Below the pieces are notes generated by a model, which did not search any database, was not told the DNA's origin, and saw only the letters and a program-made list of their open reading frames with translations. A stretch of DNA of 64,000 nucleotides, from the NCBI RefSeq assembly GCF_017464355.1, contig NZ_JAFUAG010000003.1, forward strand, positions 1-64,000. Reading direction: 5' to 3'. This document shows positions 56,405 through 64,000 of the stretch, in pieces. Made by a program: the position numbers and the translations under genes. How positions within the stretch are numbered: the stretch's first letter is position 1; every line of letters begins with the position of its first letter. This DNA comes from Ruminococcus sp. Lineage in GTDB: Bacteria; Bacillota; Clostridia; Oscillospirales; Ruminococcaceae.

Positions 56405-57880
56405 TTGGAAAAGGATAATAAGAAACAGGTCAGGGGGCCTAAGCGCCACCTGATGCTCTGGCTGCTGCTGATATTTGCGGCGGTATGCGCTGTATGCATG
56501 ATATACACCGGCTACCTGCACTACGACAAGCAGCTGAACAATGAGGCCGAGATGCTGAAAGTTTCTGCGGAACAGGCCGCTGCAGGCATAGATATGCAGT
56601 TCAATAAGCTGGAGGCCGCCAGCGTGACCCTGCTGGCAGACCAGGAGTATGTGGAGTTCGATGCGGCAGATTTTTCACTGAACAATGAGTACCGCATAAC
56701 CCAGAAGCTGGCAGAGCTTAAAGATGGCGTAACAAGGCTTAGCCTTATCGACAACTACTGCGACTTCACCCTGCTTTACAGGAACGATGCCGCCGCAGGC
56801 AAGCTTTCCGAGGGCTCAAGGGAACTGCTCTGCGATGATGACGGAAATGTCTACCCCAGGCTGACAGAGCTGCTTGGGGATAACAAGAGCGTCTGGATAA
56901 CAGGCGTGGATGGAAATTTTGATAAAGTGTACTACATAAGCCAGGCCAATGAGCACGCACTGTTCCTGGGCGGATTTTATACTGAGGAGCTGCGCTACAT
57001 GGTGGCAGGGGCTGAAAGGCTGGAGGACTCCATACTTATCCTCGATGACGGCAGCGGCAGCAGGATAATGACCATGAGTACCGCAGAACGTGAGATAGAG
57101 CCTGACAATGTGGAGGACGAAAGCTATGCCATGGTGGAAGACAGCTTCGTGCAGGCTGGCAAGACACTGGATAACGGCTGGAAGGTCATACTGGTAAAGG
57201 ATATGACTACCACCTTTGAGATGTACAAGAAGCTGGCACTGGAGGTGTCGGTGGTAGTTGTGCTGACGCTGGCCATAATGGTGGTCATATATCTGCTGAA
57301 CTTCAAGGACAGCCCCGTTTACGGCGGCACACCTGTGATAGCTCCCGAGGTGGATATGCTCACAGGCATAACCAATGCCGAGGAGGCTGAGAACATCGTG
57401 GCTGACAGGCTGGAGACCTGCGTTTCGGGCTCTACGTTCATGCTGGCGGTAGTGAAGATAATCAATATGGCCGAGCTGGAAAAGCGCTACGGCCGTGCAG
57501 GCTATAACGGCTCCATAATCAAGACCTACCGCGGCCTGGCAGAATATTTCGGCACCGATGACCCCGAGTCCCCCAACGTTCTCGGCAGAACGGGGGAGGG
57601 CGAGTTCATAGTGATGGCCGATTATACCCAGTATGACCTCTTCAAGGCCAACGACGCCCTGCGGGCAGGCCTGGTACAGCTGAGTGAGGCCATGAACTGC
57701 ATAACACTGGCCAATGAGGGAGATATGCACATATGCATAGGCGCAGCGGTATATCCCCATAACAGCACCGATTACGACGAACTGTACGAAATGGCAGAGA
57801 AAGCCCTCGAAGATGCGATAAACGATGACGAGCGCTGCTATGCCATATACCGTAAAGAAAAGGGCGCACATAAATGGTAA
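56405..57880 (+). CDS. Membrane sensor with degenerate GGDEF domain
   Basis: This 491-residue protein has two membrane segments (about 18-40 and 278-298) flanking an outer sensor region of about 235 residues (YVEFDAADFSLNNEYRITQ, DNYCDFTLLYRNDAA). The cytoplasmic part (about 320-485) has the overall GGDEF fold order: DMLTGITNAEEAENIV, then the signature region GRTGEGEFIVM, then CIGAAVYPHN. The signature is GEGEF in place of GGDEF, losing the metal-binding acidic residue, so cyclase activity is unlikely; GTP or c-di-GMP binding may remain. The start is a TTG at 56405 with GAGGT 7 bases upstream. Its 3' end overlaps the solute-binding protein gene by 7 bp. Confidence 0.75.
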   Translation: MEKDNKKQVRGPKRHLMLWLLLIFAAVCAVCMIYTGYLHYDKQLNNEAEMLKVSAEQAAAGIDMQFNKLEAASVTLLADQEYVEFDAADFSLNNEYRITQKLAELKDGVTRLSLIDNYCDFTLLYRNDAAAGKLSEGSRELLCDDDGNVYPRLTELLGDNKSVWITGVDGNFDKVYYISQANEHALFLGGFYTEELRYMVAGAERLEDSILILDDGSGSRIMTMSTAEREIEPDNVEDESYAMVEDSFVQAGKTLDNGWKVILVKDMTTTFEMYKKLALEVSVVVVLTLAIMVVIYLLNFKDSPVYGGTPVIAPEVDMLTGITNAEEAENIVADRLETCVSGSTFMLAVVKIINMAELEKRYGRAGYNGSIIKTYRGLAEYFGTDDPESPNVLGRTGEGEFIVMADYTQYDLFKANDALRAGLVQLSEAMNCITLANEGDMHICIGAAVYPHNSTDYDELYEMAEKALEDAINDDERCYAIYRKEKGAHKW

Positions 57881-59133
57881 AGCATTTTTTCAGAAGAACT
57901 GCTGCTGTGATGACAGCCGCAGCAGTGACGGCAGGGCTGTGCAGCTGCCATGAGCGTTTTATAAAGGATACCGACGAACGGGTGGAGATAAGCTTTTCCT
58001 GGTGGGGCACCGATGACCGCAACGAAAGGACGCTGGAGGGTCTGAGAAAGTTCTCGGCGGAAAAGGGCATTACCGTAAGGCCTGAGTATTCCGAGTTCAG
58101 CGGCTTCAAATCCAAAATGGATACCCAGATATATTCGGGCACCGAGGCGGACGTCATGCAGCTGAACTATGACTGGTTCTACCAGTACGGCCGCAAGGGT
58201 GAGGAGTTCTATGACCTTTCGACCCTGAAGGGGCTGGACCTTTCCACCTACCCTGAAAGCAGCCTTGTCTGCGGCAGGATAGACGGCACCCTGCAGGCCA
58301 TACCCTACGGCTTCAATTCGCTGACATTCATCTACAACAAGACCCTGCTGGACAGCTACGGCATTGCCCCACCCGCTACCTGGGACGAGCTTTTCGAGGC
58401 GGAAACGGCGCTGAGGAGGGACGGCGTGTCTATCCTGGGGCTGACAGACAAGTGCTTCTGGCTGGTATCCTGCGCTTATCTGGAACAGACCACAGGCCAC
58501 AGGGCTTTCGATGAAGACGGCAACCTTCAGCTGAAAACAGATGACATGGTGGTAATGCTGGATTTCAGCAGAAAACTCATAAAAGAAAAGGTAACAGGTC
58601 TGGGAAGAGAATATGACCGACGGGATTTTTCCATGCTGAGAATGGCAGGAACTGTCTCATGGGCTTCAGATTCGGGCTACTTTGATGAAACTGCCAGGGA
58701 CCTTAAAATGGAGCTGGCAGTAGGTCCTTACATAACCACAGAGGATTATGTGGGCTACGGCTGGTATGAAAAGCCCACAGGCCTCTACGCTGTCAGGAAA
58801 GATACTAAAAATCCCGATGAATCGGGAGAACTGCTGGATTACCTCGTAAACAGCCCCGATATGGCTTCAAGTCTGGGTATGTCCAAGGGGGTGCCCGTCA
58901 GCAGGGCGGCGGAAGAAGCCCTGGAAGCCCGCGGTATGCTGGACGGCGTAGAGTATGAGGCCAACCGCAAGATGAAGAGCGAGGGCAGGCTGAAGACCAT
59001 GAGTCCCGCCATGGAGAACAGCGAGCTCATAGACATCTACATAGATGCCCTCAACAGTGTGTATTATAACAGCTATACCGTTACAACTGCGGCAAACACT
59101 GCGCTGGAGAAGATGTATCAGGTAAAGCTGTAA
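57874..59133 (+). CDS. Orphan extracellular solute-binding lipoprotein (family 1)
   Basis: This 419-residue lipoprotein has a signal peptide and lipobox LCSC (Cys25), followed by an ABC-type sugar-binding fold (ISFSWWGTDDRNERTLEGL, TEADVMQLNYDWFYQYG, AIPYGFNSLTFIYNKTLLDSYGI, PPATWDELFEA, GLYAVRKDTKNPDESGELLDYL). No ABC permease or ATPase genes flank it. The ATG overlaps the end of the degenerate-GGDEF gene by 7 bp, so the two are translationally coupled. A role as a ligand-binding partner of that sensor, rather than in transport, is inferred. Confidence 0.85.
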   Translation: MVKHFFRRTAAVMTAAAVTAGLCSCHERFIKDTDERVEISFSWWGTDDRNERTLEGLRKFSAEKGITVRPEYSEFSGFKSKMDTQIYSGTEADVMQLNYDWFYQYGRKGEEFYDLSTLKGLDLSTYPESSLVCGRIDGTLQAIPYGFNSLTFIYNKTLLDSYGIAPPATWDELFEAETALRRDGVSILGLTDKCFWLVSCAYLEQTTGHRAFDEDGNLQLKTDDMVVMLDFSRKLIKEKVTGLGREYDRRDFSMLRMAGTVSWASDSGYFDETARDLKMELAVGPYITTEDYVGYGWYEKPTGLYAVRKDTKNPDESGELLDYLVNSPDMASSLGMSKGVPVSRAAEEALEARGMLDGVEYEANRKMKSEGRLKTMSPAMENSELIDIYIDALNSVYYNSYTVTTAANTALEKMYQVKL

Positions 59134-59186
59134 CAGATATACGGGCATAGAAAAAGAGAGCCCGTTCAGAACGAAAGGAGAAAAAT

Positions 59187-60251
59187 ATGGCAATGGCGTC
59201 CATATTCCTGATATTTGTGATCATAGCCCTGGCAGCGGTCGGCGTAATGAGTTTCGCAGGTATCGTGACACTGGTGGTAACGGCGGTAAACAACAATAAA
59301 CGCAGAAGAATGGGTATGCCCACAAAGTCAGCAGGCTTTGTCATAGGCGGCATACTTGTGGGACTGCCTGTGGTGCTGACAGTGCTGCTGCTGGTGACAG
59401 GGGTCATCGCAGGTATAAGGCAGCGGGCCGAAGCTGAAAGCTACGGCGACGATATACGCAGCAAGTGGCAAAACGTGCGCACCTCTGAGGACCAGGCACT
59501 TGATGACTGCATGACACCTCTGCTGGAGGCCGCCGAGGCAGGCGATGCAGAAAAGCTGAAAGCCTGCTTCCCCGTAAGCAGACAGGGGGCTGAGCTTGAC
59601 CGACAGGCTGAGGGATTCATAGCGAATTTCCCCAGGGGGCTTTCGGGCGGTGAGATAGATATGGACAGACCGAGCATGAGCGGAGGCACCAGCAACGGCA
59701 AGACCTCAAGGGTGATGTCCTCACGGGGCGAGATAAGGCTCAACGGCGAGATATACTACATAAACGTCATAGCAAATTACATAAACGAAGAAGACCCTGA
59801 CAAGGTGGGTGTCACCGTGTTCTCGGTGGAGAGCGAGGTCTGCTGTGCCGAGAGAAGACAGTCCGAGAGATTTTTCACGGAAAGCACCCTGTTGCGCTGC
59901 GCCATAGAACCTGAGGACCCGACCCATGATTCCCGCAGGATAGACGGCATGGCCTATCTCTACGAGGATACGGGCAGGCGGGACGAGGCCGAGATGCTCA
60001 AGACCCTGGAAACGGAAAGATCCATGGCAGGGCTGAAAGCAAGATTTGGTGAGCCCAATGCTTCCTACAAAATGGCCAATTCCAACGGCACCGACCATTT
60101 CTATGAGCTGGAGTCGGAGGGCGAGCCCAGGTATTTCCACATAGATGCGGTAGATGATAAGATAATCATCGACCTGTGCTTTACCTGCGGCACCGAAGAA
60201 GATGACCACGAACTCTGGCTGGACTATGACGGAAAGCCGAAAAAGAGATAA
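59187..60251 (+). CDS. DUF5104-like membrane-anchored protein
   Basis: This 354-residue protein has two membrane segments (about 3-32 and 47-72, GFVIGGILVGLPVVLTVLLLV). The outer region begins with DDIRSKWQNVRTSEDQALDDCMTPLLEAAEAGDAEKLKACF and RGEIRLNGEIYYINVIANYIN, which resembles the DUF5104 family, of unknown function. The C-terminal third (about 265-350; LKARFGEPNASYKM, HFYELESEGEPRYFHIDAVD) looks like a small separate domain. It lies 53 bp after the solute-binding protein gene with AAAGGAG upstream, so it may be the third gene of that operon. Confidence 0.65.
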   Translation: MAMASIFLIFVIIALAAVGVMSFAGIVTLVVTAVNNNKRRRMGMPTKSAGFVIGGILVGLPVVLTVLLLVTGVIAGIRQRAEAESYGDDIRSKWQNVRTSEDQALDDCMTPLLEAAEAGDAEKLKACFPVSRQGAELDRQAEGFIANFPRGLSGGEIDMDRPSMSGGTSNGKTSRVMSSRGEIRLNGEIYYINVIANYINEEDPDKVGVTVFSVESEVCCAERRQSERFFTESTLLRCAIEPEDPTHDSRRIDGMAYLYEDTGRRDEAEMLKTLETERSMAGLKARFGEPNASYKMANSNGTDHFYELESEGEPRYFHIDAVDDKIIIDLCFTCGTEEDDHELWLDYDGKPKKR

Positions 60252-60256
60252 AACAA

Positions 60257-60295
60257 AGAGAGCGTGAACGGAAATATCCGTCCGCGCTCTTATCA
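60257..60295 (+). terminator. Terminator of the sensor/SBP/DUF5104 operon
   Basis: AGAGCG..GAACGGA / TCCGTCCGCGCTCT stem followed by a short T-rich stretch. Confidence 0.75.
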
Positions 60296-60311
60296 TTTTT
60301 CTGCCTGTTCT

Positions 60312-60347
60312 GTAATGCTCTCCGGCCGAAAGGCTGGGGAGCATTAC
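60312..60347. repeat. Palindromic element, copy 3 (36 bp)
   Basis: GTAATGCTC..GCC-GAAA-GGC..GAGCATTAC is an almost perfect inverted repeat with the same layout as the elements at 8037 and 17062. It lies between two converging genes and has no T run. Confidence 0.65.
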
Positions 60348-60360
60348 TATAGCAGAAGTA

Positions 60361-61074
60361 TCATTTTTCGTCAATTATCAGCTGCGACGCTATCCTCAGG
60401 GATATCTCCGCCGCAAGGGTCTGCATTTCAAGGGCAGCCTCATTTTCTCCCGCAGAGGTCTTCCCCTTTGCTGCCGCTTCAAGCCGCTTGGCCTGCCTCA
60501 GCAGATACTCCCTGCCGTCCTCGCTGTCTGCCGTCACCCGGCCGCAGTAGAGGTATCTCAGGTCACAGGGATAGGGGGGCTTTTCGCCCGTATAGTGGGT
60601 CTGTATCACCGAGTACACGAAGCGTCCGCTGACACAGGGGCGCTCGTCGGTCACAAGGAAATGGTTGTCATAAAGCCATTTTCGCAGATGATCCCACTTG
60701 GTCATGGGCTGCAGCACCAGGTTTACGGGAGGGCAGGTCTCTATCAGCCAGCTGCATTTTTCCAGTATGGAAGCTATCAGCTCTCCGCCCATGCCCGCTA
60801 TGACGATGTCCGTCAGCCCCTCGGGGGGAACCTTTTCCAGCCCGTCGGAAAGTATGGCTGTCACCTTGTCCTGCAGGCCGTACTCCGCAATATGCTCCCT
60901 GGCGCTCTCCAGGGGCAGGGGGGCTGTGTCGCAGGCCAGGGCACTGTCGCAGAGACCTGTCGCCGCCATGTAGCAGGGCAGATATCCGTGGTCTGTACCG
61001 ATGTCCGCTATCCTGCGGCCCCTGCAAAGTTCCGCACAGGTCAGCAGCCGCTTGTCAGGTGATTGTATCTTCAT
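60361..61074 (-). CDS. trmK: tRNA (adenine22-N1)-methyltransferase TrmK
   Basis: TrmK methylates A22 of some bacterial tRNAs with SAM. The 237-residue protein has the SAM-binding start GRRIADIGTDHGYLPCYMA, DGLEKVPPEGLTDIVIAGMGGEL, and LVLQPMTKWDHLRKWLYDN, all family signatures. The C-terminal part is a helical coiled region. It is the last gene of a tight minus-strand operon, overlapping the PH-like gene by 4 bp. Confidence 0.92.
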   Translation of the reverse strand: MKIQSPDKRLLTCAELCRGRRIADIGTDHGYLPCYMAATGLCDSALACDTAPLPLESAREHIAEYGLQDKVTAILSDGLEKVPPEGLTDIVIAGMGGELIASILEKCSWLIETCPPVNLVLQPMTKWDHLRKWLYDNHFLVTDERPCVSGRFVYSVIQTHYTGEKPPYPCDLRYLYCGRVTADSEDGREYLLRQAKRLEAAAKGKTSAGENEAALEMQTLAAEISLRIASQLIIDEK

Positions 61075-62024
61075 GCCTGCTCGCCGTCCTCTTCCTTTTT
61101 CAGGGAGACTACTGCGTCCTTTGCCTCTTCCACGGGCTCATCATCATAGACTATGCGCTCGCCTGTTTCCGCATCAAAAAGGGGACGTTCAGTGTCCTGC
61201 AGCCCCTCCTCATACTTGGCAGGACGGGCAGTTTCCGTCTTTGCAGGTGCAGGGGGAACATTGGGGTACACCGTCTGGCTGGGGTACTGGTATTCGGGTC
61301 TTACGGGCTGGTAGGGGGACTGGGGCGGCGGTGCCATCATGGGTGCCACGGGGCCGTAGTTAGGCTGGCCGTAGGGCTGTGCATAGCCGTTCGGCATGGG
61401 CTGACCGTACATAGGCTGGCCATAGCCCCTCTGCATAGGCTGACCGTAGCCCTGCACAGACTGGCCGTACATGGGCTGCTGGTAAGGGGAATACGCGCCC
61501 ATAGGCGGCATTACGGGCATACCGTAGCCGTAAGGGGGCATGGGACCCTTTTTCTCCTCCACCTTGCTCTTTATAGCCATGACTATCTGGGGCGCATTGG
61601 TGATATACCTGAAATTCACCGAGCTTCCGGGCAGGTACAGCACTACCATGTCGCCGTTGAGGCTGCTGGGCGATTCGGGGCTGACCCTGATGTTTATTAT
61701 GGACTCATAGGGTATCTCCATCATGCCGTCACCATAGCTGAAATGCTTGGTGGAATTGCTCTTGCAGTATATGCACCTTTCGGTGGCTATGATAGCGTTG
61801 GTCTTCCCGCTTCTCATCATCGAGGCCTGCAGCGCCACACCTGCCAGTGCAGGCAGCGAGGCTATGACGGCCATGAATATCAGTATGAAAGTTTCATTTG
61901 CCTCAATGGCACCGTATATGCCGGGGGCAAGTATGACCGCCGCTATCACCCAGAAGCATACAGCCCCTATGGATAACTTCGGCTTGCACTCCGCCTCAGC
62001 GATTATCTTCTCGTTTGGTATCAC
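61071..62024 (-). CDS. PH-like membrane protein with Pro/Tyr/Gly/Gln-rich tail
   Basis: This 317-residue protein has two membrane segments (about 18-36 and 44-66), then a PH-like domain (about 70-155; IIATERCIYCKSNSTKHFSYG, MMEIPYESIINIRVS, DMVVLYLPGSSVNFRYI). Residues 160-250 are a low-complexity stretch of PYGQPM-type units, which may be disordered and interaction-prone, followed by an acidic tail. The GTG start has GGAGG 8 bases upstream. It lies between aroK and trmK with a 4-bp overlap downstream. Function is unknown. Confidence 0.72.
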   Translation of the reverse strand: MIPNEKIIAEAECKPKLSIGAVCFWVIAAVILAPGIYGAIEANETFILIFMAVIASLPALAGVALQASMMRSGKTNAIIATERCIYCKSNSTKHFSYGDGMMEIPYESIINIRVSPESPSSLNGDMVVLYLPGSSVNFRYITNAPQIVMAIKSKVEEKKGPMPPYGYGMPVMPPMGAYSPYQQPMYGQSVQGYGQPMQRGYGQPMYGQPMPNGYAQPYGQPNYGPVAPMMAPPPQSPYQPVRPEYQYPSQTVYPNVPPAPAKTETARPAKYEEGLQDTERPLFDAETGERIVYDDEPVEEAKDAVVSLKKEEDGEQA

Positions 62025-62027
62025 CTT

Positions 62028-62546
62028 TTATTCCTCCGGATCTTTTGTAAACTTCTTGTATATTCTTTCTATCTTTACCGCTATGACCAGGGGCGGATAT
62101 CCCCCGGGGATAGCATAGTGTGAATGCGCCCTGTACCTGGGGCTCCTGTCATCGAAGCGCTGTTTCAGCTGTTCGCGGGTGGAGCTTGCAGCGATAGGGC
62201 GGTGGGGGTCGTCCTTTATCCTGCCGTAGCAGGTGTTGAAATCTGTGTCAATGAACACCACCATACCTGCCTCCATGGCAGTTTTCCCGTTTATATCCGA
62301 AAGCAGAGCGCCGCCTCCCGTGGCCACGACCCCGCCGATATCCCTGAAGGCGGCCAGCGCCTCGGTCTCCCTTTCACGGAAGTAAGCCTCGCCCTTTTTC
62401 TCGAATATCTCGGGAATGCTCATGCCCTCTTTTTTCTCTATGTAGTCATCAAGATCAATGCATTTGCACCGCAGTCTTCTGGCAAGTATCCTGCCGACGG
62501 TGCTTTTTCCGCAGCCCATAAAGCCGCAGAGAAAAATGGGTGTCAT
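62028..62546 (-). CDS. aroK: Shikimate kinase
   Basis: AroK phosphorylates shikimate at the 3-hydroxyl in aromatic amino acid synthesis. The 172-residue protein has the Walker A loop GFMGCGKSTVG, the shikimate-binding CIDLDDYIEKKEGMSIPEIF, GEAYFRERETEAL, GGGALL and RPIAASSTREQLKQRFDDRSPRY. The start overlaps the stop of the small zinc-ribbon-like gene by 4 bp (ATGA), with AAGGAGG upstream. No other aro genes are in the window. Confidence 0.95.
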   Translation of the reverse strand: MTPIFLCGFMGCGKSTVGRILARRLRCKCIDLDDYIEKKEGMSIPEIFEKKGEAYFRERETEALAAFRDIGGVVATGGGALLSDINGKTAMEAGMVVFIDTDFNTCYGRIKDDPHRPIAASSTREQLKQRFDDRSPRYRAHSHYAIPGGYPPLVIAVKIERIYKKFTKDPEE

Positions 62547-62800
62547 CTGTTGTCCTCCTTTTTACCTTCCGTAAGCCCGGCGCAGACCTGGCAGCGCCCG
62601 TATTCGTCCACCGAAAGTTCATTGAAATACTTTCTTATATAATGTGCGGCGGCTGTTTCGTACCCGCCCGATATAGTTATCACCTCGGGCATATCGGGAC
62701 GATACCCCTTTGCACCGCAGCAAAGGCAGGTATTTATCCATTTTCCGAATTTCGGGAACTTAAGCAGGTAGTCCTCGCCACCGTATCTCTGTCTTTTCAT
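62543..62800 (-). CDS. Small CxxC zinc-ribbon-like protein
   Basis: This 85-residue protein is not recognised. It has a CLCCGAKGYRPDMPE block near residue 25 and CQVC near residue 70, a four-cysteine arrangement typical of a zinc ribbon or treble clef. The rest is basic at the N-terminus and helical in the centre. It sits between the RluA-family gene and aroK with a 4-bp overlap onto aroK, so it is translationally coupled. It may bind RNA or protein. Confidence 0.65.
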   Translation of the reverse strand: MKRQRYGGEDYLLKFPKFGKWINTCLCCGAKGYRPDMPEVITISGGYETAAAHYIRKYFNELSVDEYGRCQVCAGLTEGKKEDNR

Positions 62801-62804
62801 ATCA

Positions 62805-63635
62805 TCACAGCTTCCTGTCCGAAGACACTGTCACCCGCTGCCCGCTTTCCGGGGAGATAAAGCTTATCTCACTGCACATCAGTGCCTGCCCCTTTCGCTC
62901 GGTGCAGTCCCCTCCGTAGAGGTCGTCGCCTAACAGCGGCAGCCCTATGTGAGCCATGTGTACCCTTATCTGGTGGGTCCTGCCCGTTTCCAGATAAAAC
63001 CTGCATAACGCGCAGTTTTCCCGCCTTTCGATGACCTGCCAGCAGGTGGCGGAAAACTTCCCGTCCTCCCTTACACAGCGTATTATCACCGATTCCCTCT
63101 CTCTTGCGATAGGTGCGCACACCCGCCCTCCGCTGAGCTTTGTGGGAGGTATCAGCCCTGTGTACACCTTGCTTATGCTGCCCTGCAATATGTTTGCCGC
63201 ATAGCGGGTCTTCGCCACACAAACACAGCCTGCGGTGTCACGGTCAAGTCGGTTCACCGCCCTGAAAGTCAGCCCTCTGCAGCGGCAGGCAAAGTAATTG
63301 GCCAGCGTATCTCCCCGATGATTTATGCTCTCATGCACAGGCATATCAGCGGGCTTGTCAAACACTATGACGTCCCCGTCCTCATACAGCACAGGCACCA
63401 CCAGCTCGGGGTTTGGCTCGGGGGTCTTCTGGGCAGGCTCGGTTATGCCTATCTGCTGACCCGCCCTTGCCCTGACGGTGGCTTTAACTTTCACCCCGTC
63501 CAGGGTCATGCCCTCTGACAGCTTCAGCCTTGTTATCAGCCTGCGGGAAAAACCCCGTCCCCGCAGTATATCCCGCAGCAGGGCGCCGTCCTCCTGCGCC
63601 GACACCGTCAGCGTTCTTACAGATACTTCTTCCAT
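62805..63635 (-). CDS. RluA-family pseudouridine synthase
   Basis: RluA-family enzymes turn specific uridines in rRNA or tRNA into pseudouridine. The 276-residue protein has an S4-like N-terminus (about 10-70; LLRDILRGRGFSRRLITRLKLSEG) and the catalytic domain with DVIVFDKPADMPVHES, the catalytic Asp in AVNRLDRDTAGCVCVAK, and LETGRTHQIRVHMAHIGLPLLGDDLYGG. Target uridines are not decidable. Its start overlaps the end of the upstream membrane-protein gene by 19 bp. Confidence 0.92.
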   Translation of the reverse strand: MEEVSVRTLTVSAQEDGALLRDILRGRGFSRRLITRLKLSEGMTLDGVKVKATVRARAGQQIGITEPAQKTPEPNPELVVPVLYEDGDVIVFDKPADMPVHESINHRGDTLANYFACRCRGLTFRAVNRLDRDTAGCVCVAKTRYAANILQGSISKVYTGLIPPTKLSGGRVCAPIARERESVIIRCVREDGKFSATCWQVIERRENCALCRFYLETGRTHQIRVHMAHIGLPLLGDDLYGGDCTERKGQALMCSEISFISPESGQRVTVSSDRKL

Positions 63636-64000
63636 CTTTTTATCATACCAGGCATTTTGTCGTGATTTTTGTCACCCAGCATCTCATACATGAACAGCGA
63701 GTAGCTGACCTTGAAATAGGGGTATACCACAAAAAACGGGTATATCAGCAGCATGGCAGGCAGGAACATGGCAAAGTGCAGCATGAAAGAGATATACCGC
63801 CCGTGCTTGCCCTCCATTAGCTTCACCGAGAGGTCGCAGGCATCGAACACGTTTGAACGGGGGTTCAGCGCCATGATGTATGGGGTCATTGCCATGGATA
63901 TGTAGAACCGCCCCACCAGGAAGCCCCACACCGCCGTCATGCTCAGGCAGGCCGTCAGGGCAAAAAGCGCCCCCGAGGTCAGCTCGTTTAGGGTTATCTC
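63617..64000 (-). CDS. DUF975-like membrane protein, C-terminal part (cut by window edge)
   Basis: The open frame enters from the right edge and ends at 63617; about 127 residues are visible. It has three hydrophobic segments (LTSGALFALTACLSMTAVWG, ISFMLHFAMFLPAMLLIYPF, YPYFKVSYSLFMYEML) and the phrase YIMALNPRSNVFDACDLSVKLMEGKHGRY, which resembles the DUF975 family (Ala-x-x-Ser-x-x-Met-x-Gly). Function is unknown. It overlaps the RluA-family gene by 19 bp. Confidence 0.65.
   Translation of the reverse strand, partial: EITLNELTSGALFALTACLSMTAVWGFLVGRFYISMAMTPYIMALNPRSNVFDACDLSVKLMEGKHGRYISFMLHFAMFLPAMLLIYPFFVVYPYFKVSYSLFMYEMLGDKNHDKMPGMIKRWKKYL

Overview
The window looks like chromosome of a cellulosome-forming rumen or gut Firmicute of the genus Ruminococcus (R. 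flavefaciens / R. albus type). The evidence is: type I dockerin modules on two secreted proteins, intracellular GH3 and GH95 and a GH26 lipoprotein, an alpha/beta-type spore DNA-binding protein, Gram-positive sigma-A promoters with 17-18 bp spacers, strong AGGAGG ribosome binding sites, T-box control, RNase Y, and a Firmicute-style division and wall (dcw) cluster with a PASTA penicillin-binding protein. The genus is an inference. No rRNA, tRNA or CRISPR array was recognised.

Left part (1-12.9 kb): the edge of an IS3-like element; a broken AraC-type regulator; a Fic toxin with a short antitoxin; a spore protein; a PNPOx-fold protein; a giant CAP/MBG-repeat/dockerin protein; a SleB-like wall hydrolase; a dockerin-CotH protein; and a GH3 glycosidase. 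Dispersed short repeats lie between these genes. 12.9-17 kb holds an ECF sigma factor with a membrane beta-propeller partner, and an AzlCD exporter. 17-23 kb carries pth-mfd, a transglutaminase-like lipoprotein and an unknown cysteine-motif protein. 23.3-27.4 kb is a two-gene GH95-GH26 operon. 27.4-29 kb is a DivIVA-like coiled-coil protein followed by an orphan fumarase beta subunit.

29.2-45.9 kb is the dcw cluster, read leftward from mraZ: mraZ, rsmH, ftsL, PASTA-PBP, murE, murF, a degenerate mraY homologue, ftsW, a lipoprotein gene, murG, an unknown membrane protein, murA, ftsQ (with a strange Trp/Asn/Asp repeat tail) and ftsZ. It makes lipid II precursors and the septal synthase. murD and murC are not here, and internal promoters and a terminator split it into at least three transcripts. 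46.5-48.5 kb has a DUF4261-like gene and a membrane protein.

48.6-54.6 kb is RNA-centred. A T-box leader with a probable threonine specifier heads an operon of a 2H phosphoesterase, a small membrane protein, a SUFU-domain protein and thrS. Divergently, a structured 5' leader precedes RNase Y. 54.6-60.3 kb (+) has an O-antigen-ligase-like membrane protein, then a membrane protein with a degenerate GGDEF domain whose gene overlaps an orphan solute-binding lipoprotein, then a DUF5104-like protein. The right end (60.3-64 kb, minus) is a tight housekeeping operon: a DUF975-like membrane protein, an RluA-family synthase, a zinc-ribbon-like small protein, aroK, a PH-like membrane protein and trmK.

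The best candidates for undescribed biology are the GGDEF-like/solute-binding-protein pair, the T-box operon that places a 2H phosphoesterase under tRNA control, the structured rny leader, the degenerate MraY inside the dcw cluster, the FtsQ repeat tail, and a three-copy family of 36-37 bp palindromes. All assignments were made by reading motifs; no database search was run.
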